64,000 bases of DNA from Salinicoccus halodurans (GTDB lineage: Bacteria > Bacillota > Bacilli > Staphylococcales > Salinicoccaceae), in the NCBI RefSeq assembly GCF_900114445.1, contig NZ_FOTB01000005.1:124001-188000 (forward strand), given 5' to 3'. The stretch's first letter is position 1. The number at the start of each line of letters is the position of its first letter. The notes under the pieces are model-generated. The model ran no database searches. It had not been told where the DNA came from and was given only the letters and a program-made list of their open reading frames with translations. The position numbers and the translations under genes were made by a program. This document shows, in pieces, positions 25,876 to 34,340 of this stretch.

Positions 25876-26514
25876 TTAGCTCTCCCACTTGGAATGGAGT
25901 ATGCAGGTGCAGAAGTTCTTATTTTCATATTCCGGCTGGAAGTGTTTGATGACATCTTCCTTCATATTGCCGAATGTGGTTTCCGGTTTGTGCTTGATGC
26001 CGTTATAGAACGCTTCAATGATATCATTTTTGAAGTCTTTTCTCGGGAATTTCTGTACGACCGCTTTTCTGATTTCTTCACTGTACTGGTCGAAATCATC
26101 TCCCATGACATCCATTCCGACACCATGGAAAAGAAGTGCGACTTCATCCTGCTTATGCTCGGCAACTCCCGGAGTAGTATGGAGTGCGATCGCATCCCAA
26201 ACGAGTTGGATCTGTTCCGGAGTGATATTGTAAGTAGTGAGGAATTGACGGGCAGCATTGGCACCGTCGACTTCAAAACGCAGATCGTCACTGCTGTACT
26301 GCTTCGTCAGTCCGAGGTCATGGAAAAGTGCGCTGATATACAACAGCTCATGGTCATATTTAAGCTTATCCTGTTCACCTTTAGTCGCTCCGAACAAATA
26401 TACTCTGTTTGAATGGTTCCAGATCAATTCATTGCCGTATTCATGGAGGAGGTCCTGTGCATCCTTGATGATCTTACTGTCTGGTACAATAATCTTATCT
26501 AAGTCTGTAATCAT
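25876..26514 (-). CDS. HD-domain hydrolase (cyanamide hydratase-like)
   Basis: HD-superfamily metal hydrolase of 212 residues. The metal ligands are visible as NHSNRVYLFG (His), YISALFHDLGL (the HD pair), and later VWDAIALHTTPGV. The order and spacing fit the DDI2/3 cyanamide hydratase-like subgroup rather than nucleotide phosphohydrolases. The ATG at 26514 follows AAGGAGCG. It is divergent from a LysR regulator with 92 bp between the starts and a perfect palindrome in the gap, so it is probably the regulator's target. Substrate unknown; nitriles or cyanamide are possible from the family alone. Confidence 0.82.
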   Translation of the reverse strand: MITDLDKIIVPDSKIIKDAQDLLHEYGNELIWNHSNRVYLFGATKGEQDKLKYDHELLYISALFHDLGLTKQYSSDDLRFEVDGANAARQFLTTYNITPEQIQLVWDAIALHTTPGVAEHKQDEVALLFHGVGMDVMGDDFDQYSEEIRKAVVQKFPRKDFKNDIIEAFYNGIKHKPETTFGNMKEDVIKHFQPEYENKNFCTCILHSKWES

Positions 26515-26567
26515 AATTACCGCTCCTTTCACTATAAATATAATGGATTCAGTAATACGTTATCAAA

Positions 26568-26581
26568 CTATAGTGCTATAG
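26568..26581. promoter_or_regulatory. Palindrome in the HD/LysR divergent promoter
   Basis: CTATAG-TG-CTATAG is a perfect inverted repeat containing a T-N11-A type core, as LysR regulators prefer. It lies 26 bp before the lysR start. Confidence 0.55.
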
Positions 26582-26606
26582 GCACGGTCGAATGAGGGAG
26601 AAAAAC

Positions 26607-27479
26607 ATGTCTTATAAAAGATTATATTATTTCTATATACTGGCGCAGCAATTGAACTACTCCGAGGCCTCAAAGAAAATAGGCATCAAGCAGCCAACTT
26701 TGAGCCAGCAGATCAATCTTCTGGAAAATGAAATGAATGTAAGGCTGTTCTACCGGAATTCTAAAAAGGTGATGCTGACAACGGCGGGGGAGCGTTTATT
26801 CCATAAAATGGCTGAAATGAAAGAGAACCTTGATGAAGTGATAGGTGAACTGGGTCAGGAAAAACCGGGGGCTAAGACACTGCGTATCGGCGTGATACAG
26901 GGTGAGTTGACGGATCTGATTTCCAACGTCATGATTGCATTCAAGACGCATTATCCTGATGTACATTGTGTGCTGCACACAATGGATATGTCTTTATCGC
27001 TACTTGAAAAAGGGGAGTTCGATCTTTATTTTGATTATGATACCACAGGCAATAAAGATAACATGACCTTCCTGTACCAGGATCATTTCAATATAATACA
27101 TTCCAAGTCCATGGGAAGTCCTAACATAAGTGAACTTTCACAATATCAGTGGGTGCTGATGAGCAGAAGATACTCCTGCAGACTGATTTTTGAAAAACTT
27201 TCAGATTATCACGGTTTCACCATCACTCCGGCCATGGAACTCAGTGATCTGTCCGTTGTCTATAATATGGTGAATAATAACATGGGCATTTCGCTCGTTT
27301 CCGATACATCCCTTTCGTTTTACGATGGGGAAGATCTGAACAAGATGAAGATGAGACAGTCGCTGCTGAGCCGTAATGCTGTCATGCATCATAATGGGAG
27401 CCTGGCGGAGAATGAATATCTTGATGCCTTTTACAAACTGACGATTGAAGAGTTGAAGAAATTGAAAATCATAGAGTGA
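26607..27479 (+). CDS. LysR-family transcriptional regulator
   Basis: LysR-type regulator of 290 residues. The N-terminal winged helix-turn-helix is YYFYILAQQLNYSEASKKIG followed by IKQPTLSQQINLLENEM. The effector domain starts near residue 90 (LRIGVIQGELTDLISNVM). Start placed at the ATG of MSYKRLYYF, behind AGGGAGA. By analogy with other divergent LysR pairs it should control the HD hydrolase gene and itself. No autoregulatory element other than the shared palindrome is seen. Confidence 0.87.
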   Translation: MSYKRLYYFYILAQQLNYSEASKKIGIKQPTLSQQINLLENEMNVRLFYRNSKKVMLTTAGERLFHKMAEMKENLDEVIGELGQEKPGAKTLRIGVIQGELTDLISNVMIAFKTHYPDVHCVLHTMDMSLSLLEKGEFDLYFDYDTTGNKDNMTFLYQDHFNIIHSKSMGSPNISELSQYQWVLMSRRYSCRLIFEKLSDYHGFTITPAMELSDLSVVYNMVNNNMGISLVSDTSLSFYDGEDLNKMKMRQSLLSRNAVMHHNGSLAENEYLDAFYKLTIEELKKLKIIE

Positions 27480-27602
27480 CGGCAATGGAGTGCTTCCCAA
27501 TCTCAATATATTCAAATAGTAATGATCTCTAATCGAATATTCATCATTAAAATATCTCCTTTCCTGTGTAGTGGAAAGAGGATGTTGTGTCTGGCTGATC
27601 AT

Positions 27603-28316
27603 TCATTCACTGATATGCTGATGGACTTCTTCTGCGATATTCTCAGCACCTTCTGCATTGGGATGGATACCGTCAAGCTGGAACCAGTCCCTCTTCTCCT
27701 GTGTAAGCTGGTTGATATCGATAAGTCCGAAATCTTTTTCTGATGATATACCCTTTATGACCTCAGTGATTTCATCGATATTCTCATTGTTTATGTTACC
27801 AGGCATATCAGCATCGTTGAATGCTTTCGGAGGTGTTGCCAAATAAATTTCCATCTCCGGATTGTTTTCGGCATACGTATCCACCAGTGCGATATATTCT
27901 TCCCTGAACTGTCCGCTGTTTTTGTAGTTGGTGTTTTTCGAATCATTTGTACCGAGCATGATGACCGCAATATCCGCGTTGAAATCAAGGCTGTTTTCGT
28001 ATTCATCAGTCATACGATAGGGAAAGTCAGCACTTTTCATGGCAGCGTAATTATTTGCTCCAAAATTCTCCACCCAGTGATCCTCTCCCAGTAGTTCACC
28101 AAGTTTGAACGGATATGCATTCTCTTCCCGATTGTTGATCATGAGTCCGTAAGTCGTACTGTCACCGACTGCTGCGACTTTAATATTGTCCTCCTCCACT
28201 TCATCTGCCTGGGGCACATTTTCTGAACCGAAATTGACAATACTGAAATATATGGCTGCTGAAATCACAGCCGTGACCGTAACTATAATAAATATCCATT
28301 TCATTGTTCTATTCAT
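27603..28316 (-). CDS. Membrane-anchored SGNH/GDSL hydrolase
   Basis: Protein of 237 residues with one N-terminal membrane anchor (about 6-28) and an extracellular SGNH domain. Block I is AAVGDSTTYG (Ser), block III IMLGTNDSKN (Gly/Asn) and block V LDGIHPNAEG (Asp-x-x-His), so the catalytic residues are complete. Such enzymes deacylate lipids, cell-wall acyl groups or esters outside the cell. Start chosen at MNRTMKWIF behind AGGTG. It is monocistronic, convergent with the lysR gene. Substrate unknown. Confidence 0.86.
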   Translation of the reverse strand: MNRTMKWIFIIVTVTAVISAAIYFSIVNFGSENVPQADEVEEDNIKVAAVGDSTTYGLMINNREENAYPFKLGELLGEDHWVENFGANNYAAMKSADFPYRMTDEYENSLDFNADIAVIMLGTNDSKNTNYKNSGQFREEYIALVDTYAENNPEMEIYLATPPKAFNDADMPGNINNENIDEITEVIKGISSEKDFGLIDINQLTQEKRDWFQLDGIHPNAEGAENIAEEVHQHISE

Positions 28317-28360
28317 ATAAATCACCTGAATTTTTCAATATCCTTTAGGAGCAAAAATTC

Positions 28361-28633
28361 TCAGGTTGCAGAGTTAATCTTTGTCAAAATTTTGAGAGCG
28401 GAACCGATGCCGGTAACCGTGTTATTATTGTTTTTAATAGATTCAGCCTTATCGAAGATCTCACGGATATATTCAGCTGAAGATGTCAATGGATCGGTTT
28501 TATATTCAAAATGCCAGGCTGTTTCTTCCTCAACCGCATCATGCAAGAAGCCGCTTAATTCACGGCTGATATCTTCAATCATATCTTCGGCGAGACCGGG
28601 AGTATTGATCAGCCCGATGACAATTTTTTTCAT
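28361..28633 (-). CDS. Conserved hypothetical protein, probably C-terminally truncated
   Basis: Protein of 90 residues. MKKIVIGLINTPGLAEDMIE and WHFEYKTDPLTSSAEYIREI resemble the first third of a family of predicted membrane proteins in Gram-positive bacteria whose N-terminal domain then reads on to a conserved TDLP block. Here the sequence after AESIKNNNN does not match and stops within 25 residues, with no membrane helices. It may be a genuine short paralogue or a truncated gene. Function unknown. Confidence 0.5.
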   Translation of the reverse strand: MKKIVIGLINTPGLAEDMIEDISRELSGFLHDAVEEETAWHFEYKTDPLTSSAEYIREIFDKAESIKNNNNTVTGIGSALKILTKINSAT

Positions 28634-28897
28634 GATTTCACTCATTTCATTCCGTCATTTTAATTAAGAACGTTTTTTAACTGTGCAGGATCGAAAATCC
28701 TTCATTAACGCTTTATCAATGCATACCCGGTTTTAGGAAAATCAAAAGATATGACTGTGATTACAAAGCGGTTCTGCATATGCGTATATATTTTTATCGA
28801 AGAGAGGATAATCTGCTGTAGTTTCGACATATTCAGACCGGGAAGCGGGTATTATAACTATATAGTGCTTTTATAATATGATCGGTTAGGTGATAAT

Positions 28898-29080
28898 ATG
28901 ATTTTCAGGATAATAGTGGGTACGATAGTGCTGATATTGTTCTCCGGTCCATTCATCATTAAGATACGAAAAGAATACCAGGAGAATCATAGAGTCTCGA
29001 AATGGAGTGTATTTTTCCTTGTGCTGGCGCTCCTTCTCTGGATTGGCCTGCTTATATCGTTCTTTGGATATATTATGTAA
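28898..29080 (+). CDS. Small two-span membrane protein
   Basis: Sixty residues with two hydrophobic spans (about 4-20 and 38-58) joined by a basic loop IKIRKEYQENHRVSK. TAGGTGATA precedes the ATG at reasonable spacing, and a shared terminator follows. No family recognised. It could be a stress or envelope micro-protein; evidence is limited to the start signal and composition. Confidence 0.5.
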   Translation: MIFRIIVGTIVLILFSGPFIIKIRKEYQENHRVSKWSVFFLVLALLLWIGLLISFFGYIM

Positions 29081-29094
29081 TAACAGCGAAAAAG

Positions 29095-29130
29095 AAGCCT
29101 CCCGCTTTGTGAGCGGCAAGGCTCCTTTTT
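29095..29130. terminator. Bidirectional terminator
   Basis: AAGCCTcCCGCT and AGCGGcAAGGCT form a stem followed by CTTTTTT. It lies between the convergent small membrane gene and gldA. Confidence 0.75.
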
Positions 29131-29145
29131 TCGTTTCGCATATAT

Positions 29146-30243
29146 TTATTTGTTTCCTTCACTTATTTCATTTACTGCAAGTATGGCACTGGCGATTTCC
29201 TCCGGTGTAATCTTATCGCTCAGATTGGCAAATGTGTCCTCGGAATCTGTTGCCAGTTCACCGACTTTCACAAGATCTTCGAAGCTTGTATCTTCGAGAT
29301 GCATTTCTTTGAGTGTTGTCGGCATTCCTATGCTCTTATAGAAATCGATATATCTACGCAATGATTCGTCGGAAGTGTTCTCAAGTACGAGCTGGACTAG
29401 TGTACCGTAAGCCACTTTTTCACCGTGAGAGAGATGGTGGATATCCCCGGAAAGGGAAGTGAACCCGTTGTGAATCGCGTGGGCGGCAGCGAGTCCGCCA
29501 TTTTCAAAGCCGAGTCCGGAAAGCAATGTGTTTGCTTCTATTACTGCTTCCACCTGAGGTGTTACAATGCCTTTGGATGCAGCTTTGAATGCTGACTGGC
29601 CGTGCTTGAACAATATTTCTTCACATTTTTCTGCGATTGCGACGGAAGCGAGCGTCGGCTGTCCGCCTACCATGTTTTCTCCATTGCTCTTCAGTACAGC
29701 TCTTGCTTCAACCAGGGTAGCCATCGCATCACTCATACCGGAAGTGAAGAGTTTGATTGGTGCATTAACGACGACTTCAGAGTCGATGATGATCAGATTA
29801 GGATTCTTATCATAAAATCTGTATCCAGTGAATACGCCTTCGTCAGAATAAATTACGGAAAGCGAACTGGAAGGTGCATCCGTCGATGCAGTGGTTGGAA
29901 CGATGATGACCGGTGTGGACAGGTTATCCGCAATTGCTTTGGAAGTATCGAGTGTCTTACCACCGCCGACACCAATGACCACATCAGCATCATTTTTCTT
30001 GCCGATTTCGCTCATTCTATCTATCTCAGCTTCAGATGCCTCGCCCTTGAATTCTTCGTATGTGAATTCAATATTGGCATTCTTGAAACTCTCAGTGATT
30101 TTATCTTCAGTGATTGACCAGACCATTTCGTCTGAGATGACCAAAGGTTTCTTAGCCAGCTTGCCTGTTTCTTCTCCTAAATCTTTAAGAACGCCTTGTC
30201 CTTGTATATATTTACCTGGTGATTGGTATACAAATTTAGCCAT
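29146..30243 (-). CDS. gldA: Glycerol dehydrogenase
   Basis: Iron/zinc-dependent polyol dehydrogenase of 365 residues, oxidising glycerol to dihydroxyacetone with NAD. The NAD loop GVGGGKTLDTSKAIAD and IIVPTTASTDAPSSSLSVIY are characteristic of GldA. Metal ligands are the Asp in FTSGMSDAMATLVEA and the two His in AAHAIHNGF and SHGEKVAYGTLVQLVLE. Full length and intact. It is monocistronic, ending at a shared terminator, and divergent from the CPA1 antiporter gene. Confidence 0.92.
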   Translation of the reverse strand: MAKFVYQSPGKYIQGQGVLKDLGEETGKLAKKPLVISDEMVWSITEDKITESFKNANIEFTYEEFKGEASEAEIDRMSEIGKKNDADVVIGVGGGKTLDTSKAIADNLSTPVIIVPTTASTDAPSSSLSVIYSDEGVFTGYRFYDKNPNLIIIDSEVVVNAPIKLFTSGMSDAMATLVEARAVLKSNGENMVGGQPTLASVAIAEKCEEILFKHGQSAFKAASKGIVTPQVEAVIEANTLLSGLGFENGGLAAAHAIHNGFTSLSGDIHHLSHGEKVAYGTLVQLVLENTSDESLRRYIDFYKSIGMPTTLKEMHLEDTSFEDLVKVGELATDSEDTFANLSDKITPEEIASAILAVNEISEGNK

Positions 30244-30426
30244 TTGAAAAAACCTCCAACTTAAATTTCAATCATTACATATCTATCCGTTATATGAGAA
30301 TGCAAACCTTTTATACGCAGAATTCATAAAAATGTCACTCCGAAATACGGCTAATATTTTTTTGATTACGGTTTTGAAAATTATTGGTATACTAACAGGA
30401 ATATTAATTATAGAAGAGGTGTATAT

Positions 30427-32223
30427 ATGGATTTGCCGCTGATGTTGATAATTGTCTTATTTATAGGTCTGGGGATATTCAGCCAATGGCTGGCCGGAAT
30501 GATAAAGTGGCCGGCCATTGTTGTCATGTCCATCACGGGGCTTCTTGTCGGCCCGGTATTCCAGCTGGCCAACCCGGAGCAGATGATGGGCAGCGATTTA
30601 TTCAGTACGATTGTTTCCCTGGCCGTTGCCATCATTTTATTCGAAGGCAGCAGCAACTTGGATTACCGTGAGCTGAAGGGTGTATCAAAAGCCATCAGAA
30701 GGGTAATTACAATCGGCGCTGCTCTTGCCTGGGTGCTTGGTACATTGTCGATGTACTACATACTGGAGTTTCCTCTGGCGATTTCGCTGGTCATGGCGGG
30801 CCTGCTGATTGTCACAGGGCCGACAGTCATTACCCCGTTGCTTAAGCAGGCAAAAGTAAAGAACTCTGTGAATTCCATATTAAAATGGGAAGGCATAATA
30901 CTGGATCCGGTGGGGCCATTGCTTGCACTGTTTTCCTTCTATATATTTCAGATTATGGAAAACAGTTTTGGCGGGACCTATATATTCGAATTCATCATCG
31001 GTTTTGGCGTTGCGGCCATTTTAGGACTGGGCGGATCATACTTGTTCAGGTGGCTGATAAAAAAAGAACATATTCCCCAGCATTTAATGGCGCCGATCCA
31101 ATTTGTTTTCATATTGTTGATATTCAGCATTAATGAAGCGGTCCTCCATGAATCCGGCCTGTTGTCGGTAACCATCTTCGGCCTTGCGATGGCGAGGATG
31201 AAAAACCGTAATCTGGTATACAAACAATCCGATGAGTTCATTGAGGAGATTTCATTGATATTGGTGTCCACCGTATTCATACTGATTACTTCATCTCTGA
31301 CAAGAGACGTGCTCATCAATGTGCTCGACTGGCGGCTTGTGGTTTTCTGTCTGGTGATGATCCTATTTGTCCGTCCGTTATCGATTCATCTATCTACAAT
31401 CAATACGGAAATTGGTATCAAAGAAAGGTCCTTTATCGGGATGGTCGCACCGCGTGGTATCGTCGCACTGACTGTTGCCCAGTTCTTTGCCGGTCTTTTC
31501 ATAGATGCGGGCGTACCCATGGCTGAAATGATTACACCTGTAACATTTGGCTTTGTTTTCGTAACAGTGGTCGTCTACGGATTCGGGTTCAAGCCGCTCA
31601 GTCAGGCGATGGATCTTTCGAGCACCGATCCGCCCGGTGTAATAATCATAGGGGAAAATGAATTTTCACTTCAACTGGCCAGGAAATTGAAAGATCACGG
31701 GCTGCCGGTCATGATGTCGGATCTGCTCCACTTTAAATCCAGCAAGGCAGAAGAACTCGGTATTGAGACTTACAGAGGCAACCTGCTGTCGGAAGATGAC
31801 CGGATTTATACAGACCTGACCAGCTATGACCGGTGTCTTTTGATGACCCGGTCCTACGTATTGAACAACTTGGCTTTCAATGAACTGTCCAATGAATTTG
31901 GATTGAGGAACGTCAAGATGCTGCCGATTTCCACAAGTGACCGCATAGTAAAATTCCGGCCGGAAGAATCACTCCGGCATCATATGCTTTTTGAAGAGAC
32001 ATCGACATATTATTGGTTGAATAAATTTATTGCAGATAATGAAATTACAGAAATACCAGTTAATGAAGCGGAAAATATTACTGAGAACGATATCGTACTT
32101 TATCATATTGATGCGAATAAGAATGTAAGCTTTAAACCAATCACCCGGAAATTGGAATATGATGAAGATGGCACAATCGGTTTATTGAAAAATGCGAAGA
32201 ACATAAAAAACAAGGAAGAATAG
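30427..32223 (+). CDS. CPA1-family cation/proton antiporter with TrkA-N-like domain
   Basis: Membrane antiporter of 598 residues with about twelve to thirteen helices. The CPA1 core is visible in VAIILFEGSSNLDYRELKG, VTGPTVITPLL and KWEGIILDPVGPLLALF, where the Asp is the proposed ion site. From about residue 400 a cytosolic Rossmann domain (GVIIIGENEFSLQLARKLKD) resembles TrkA-N/RCK modules. It should exchange Na+ or K+ for protons, useful for salt and pH homeostasis. GAAGAGGTG precedes the ATG. Single-gene unit. Confidence 0.88.
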   Translation: MDLPLMLIIVLFIGLGIFSQWLAGMIKWPAIVVMSITGLLVGPVFQLANPEQMMGSDLFSTIVSLAVAIILFEGSSNLDYRELKGVSKAIRRVITIGAALAWVLGTLSMYYILEFPLAISLVMAGLLIVTGPTVITPLLKQAKVKNSVNSILKWEGIILDPVGPLLALFSFYIFQIMENSFGGTYIFEFIIGFGVAAILGLGGSYLFRWLIKKEHIPQHLMAPIQFVFILLIFSINEAVLHESGLLSVTIFGLAMARMKNRNLVYKQSDEFIEEISLILVSTVFILITSSLTRDVLINVLDWRLVVFCLVMILFVRPLSIHLSTINTEIGIKERSFIGMVAPRGIVALTVAQFFAGLFIDAGVPMAEMITPVTFGFVFVTVVVYGFGFKPLSQAMDLSSTDPPGVIIIGENEFSLQLARKLKDHGLPVMMSDLLHFKSSKAEELGIETYRGNLLSEDDRIYTDLTSYDRCLLMTRSYVLNNLAFNELSNEFGLRNVKMLPISTSDRIVKFRPEESLRHHMLFEETSTYYWLNKFIADNEITEIPVNEAENITENDIVLYHIDANKNVSFKPITRKLEYDEDGTIGLLKNAKNIKNKEE

Positions 32224-32356
32224 ATGATGGAAACGGGCGCCGGCTGAATTTCAGCCGGTGTCCATTTTAATTGATTACAGGCAGGAGGAACAGCCTGTAT
32301 CATTAATATCAACTGAGATATAATGGTGATACTAATAAAGACAGCGGGGGAGTAAC

Positions 32357-32836
32357 ATGAGTTTCTGGTTTTTATTGAACGCTGCACTGCTCATATGGGC
32401 GATATGGAATGTGACGGCAGGACTGTCGATACATACTGAATATATACATATTTTACTGGGATTCACAGGTTTTCTCTTTTTCATATTCAACTGGACGCGC
32501 AATGCGGTGTTCTCGACAATCCGCAATGTTGAAAGCAGGGACACAAAAGTCAAACTGGCGGGGATGTCGAAAAAAATTCGCCCTTATCACCGCTGGACCG
32601 GCAGAGCTGCACTGTTCATTATCCTCCTGCACGGAATATTCATTATCAATCTGTACAGTTTTGATCTGACAAATATGAAAATATTGACCGGTTTCCTGGC
32701 ATCCGTCAACCTGCTGATACTCGTCCTGTCAGGTTGGTACCGGCTGCTGATCGATTCCAGTTTGAAAATCAGGAAACTGCATATCAGACTTGGTATCTCA
32801 ATGTTCATATTTGTCGGACTGCATTTCATATTCTGA
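32357..32836 (+). CDS. Ferric-reductase-like/heme-type membrane protein
   Basis: Protein of 159 residues with five predicted helices. Helices three and five carry conserved histidines in HRWTGRAALFIILLHGIF and IRLGISMFIFVGLHFIF, a pattern seen in b-type heme membrane domains of the ferric-reductase/cytochrome b561 kind. No flavin or NAD domain is fused. It may pass electrons or be a heme-free relative. GGGGGAG precedes the ATG. An adenylyltransferase relic follows within 25 bp on the same strand. Confidence 0.65.
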   Translation: MSFWFLLNAALLIWAIWNVTAGLSIHTEYIHILLGFTGFLFFIFNWTRNAVFSTIRNVESRDTKVKLAGMSKKIRPYHRWTGRAALFIILLHGIFIINLYSFDLTNMKILTGFLASVNLLILVLSGWYRLLIDSSLKIRKLHIRLGISMFIFVGLHFIF

Positions 32837-32858
32837 GTGAAAGAGGGGAAATAAAGAT

Positions 32859-33256
32859 ATGATGGAACGGATAAAAGAGATCGCCGAACAGGAAGAACGC
32901 GTTCGCATTTTAACACTTGAAGGCTCACGTACGAATAAAAATATTCAAAGAGACGAGTAGGCAGGGCTACGACATCACGTTTTGCGTCGAGGAAGTGGAG
33001 TCTTTTATGGATGATGAAGAATGGATGGCTCAATCCGGTAATATCATAATGATGCAGACACCGGGAGAGATTACTGGAGTCATATAGTATGAGGTCGATT
33101 GAACAAAGTTGAAATAGCCTCTTCATCATCCATGAGCTGTTCAGGAAAACATCACAGGAAGTTTTGGGTCTGCTCAAGTATGAATATCCCGGTTACGATG
33201 AGAATATGATTAGGTTTACGGTTGATATGTACAGGAAATACGGGCAACAAGAATGA
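32859..33256 (+). pseudogene. Aminoglycoside 6-adenylyltransferase remnant
   Basis: A gene with a good ribosome binding site (AGAGGGGAA) opens MMERIKEIAEQEERVRILTL, then EGSRTNKNIQRDE and a stop. In the next frame GYDITFCVEEVESFMDDEEW and GNIIMMQTPGEI follow. After a gap, FIIHELFRKTSQEVLGLLK then YEYPGYDENMIRFTVDMYRK end the reading. These are the start and the very end of an ANT(6)/AadE-type adenylyltransferase. About half of the normal length (near 290 residues) has been deleted and two frames are shifted, so no resistance enzyme can be made. Confidence 0.75.
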
Positions 33257-33361
33257 AAGTGAATCTTTCCCGTTGATTACCTGAGGGATGCTCCGGGTAA
33301 ATTATTAATAAAGGGAATGGAAGGAGCAATTAAAGTTCATGAGAATGGAGACTGATCGAGT

Positions 33362-33754
33362 ATGACAAATAACAACGAAATGATAGAAACTGCCGACAGA
33401 TGGATTGAAATGTGCAACGATCAGGATGTAGAAAGGCTTTCTGAAATCACATCGGAAGAGCTCGAAGTGCATGGTCCGAAAGGGACGGCAACCATCGATA
33501 AGACAGGACTTGCTGAGTGGATGGAACGGGCAAATATGAAACTTGAGACTTTCGAACATTACGCCCGGGACAACAAAGTCGTCATGGGCCAGCACGGCAA
33601 GTGGATGAATGAAGATGATACTGTCAAAGAGGAGCAGGACGTCTATACGGTCCTCGTTTTTAACAAAGAGAAAGTAGGTGCTCTGGGGCGATATGATGAT
33701 AAAGAGCAGGCATTTGATGTCACCGGGCTCGGAGAAGGCGACAGAATAGGATAG
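33362..33754 (+). CDS. SnoaL/NTF2-like protein
   Basis: Protein of 130 residues with the cone-shaped alpha+beta NTF2-like pattern: helix MIETADRWIEMCNDQDVERL, a strand pair ELEVHGPKGTATI, helix LAEWMERANMKLETF, and terminal strands VYTVLVFNKEKVGALGRY. No catalytic residues can be assigned; family members bind or turn over small hydrophobic ligands. It has an isolated position between the adenylyltransferase relic and a convergent membrane gene. Confidence 0.7.
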   Translation: MTNNNEMIETADRWIEMCNDQDVERLSEITSEELEVHGPKGTATIDKTGLAEWMERANMKLETFEHYARDNKVVMGQHGKWMNEDDTVKEEQDVYTVLVFNKEKVGALGRYDDKEQAFDVTGLGEGDRIG

Positions 33755-33759
33755 GCGCT

Positions 33760-33966
33760 TTACGAATTTTCACCTTTATTATGATGGAGTGCCGCATAAA
33801 TGACAGTTCCAATATTAAGCCCGAGTGAGGCCCCGGCCACAAGTGCGTACATGACAATATCAGGATTGATAATGAGACTGATGATCACACCGACAAGCGT
33901 TCCGAAAATCATTCCGAGAGGAATGACGCTGGCTGTGAGCTCCGGATCATTTCGTGTTTTCGGCAT
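33760..33966 (-). CDS. Small two-span membrane protein
   Basis: Protein of 68 residues from the ATG at 33966 (AAGAAGGGA upstream). It reads MPKTRNDPELTASVIPLGMI with two hydrophobic helices (about 13-31 and 37-58) rich in Gly, typical of small glycine-zipper-like membrane proteins in staphylococci. Convergent with the SnoaL gene, five bases apart. Function unknown. Confidence 0.62.
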   Translation of the reverse strand: MPKTRNDPELTASVIPLGMIFGTLVGVIISLIINPDIVMYALVAGASLGLNIGTVIYAALHHNKGENS

Positions 33967-34135
33967 TTGAATCCCTTCTTTATGCGAGAAATTATGTGTT
34001 TTGAGCTTATCATTTAAATCTGGCACTTTAAACAAATTATATTTGACTATGACCAGTGTGTAAATTGCTCTTAATTTTTCATTCAAAATATGGTAAAATA
34101 ACATTATATAAATTGAACGGAAGGAGATTTTGAAA

Positions 34136-34177
34136 ATGGGTATCCCTAGAATTTGGCAGTCACTTTTGAATATCTAA
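34136..34177 (+). CDS. Leader peptide of the ABC-F attenuator
   Basis: A 13-codon frame, MGIPRIWQSLLNI, stands behind a strong AAGGAGA site seven bases upstream. Its 3' end overlaps the first arm of a hairpin in the leader RNA of the ABC-F gene. Short peptides of this kind sense ribosome stalling by antibiotics upstream of msr, vml and lsa-type genes. The gene has no other apparent role. Confidence 0.68.
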   Translation: MGIPRIWQSLLNI

Positions 34178-34312
34178 CTAAATATTAAATTCAAAAGTCT
34201 TGCTATAACTATATTCTATGGGGGATAAGTGTATCCATTTTCAGGATGACCCTGATATAAACACATGGAGATAGCACATGGCTGTCTCTTTTTTGTGTGC
34301 AAGAATATAGTT
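34162..34312 (+). promoter_or_regulatory. Transcription attenuator of the ABC-F gene
   Basis: Three pairings are visible. ACTTTTGAAT (34162-34171) pairs with ATTCAAAAGT (34189-34198). An intrinsic terminator GAGATAGC/GCTGTCTC with TTTTTT lies at 34268-34294. A long-range pair AACTATATTCT (34207-34217) with AGAATATAGTT (34302-34312) encloses the terminator. Stalling on the leader peptide should change the first hairpin and allow read-through. The exact competing partner cannot be fixed by eye. Confidence 0.68.
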
Positions 34313-34340
34313 TGCAGACTCATAAGGAGTGCAAATTATA

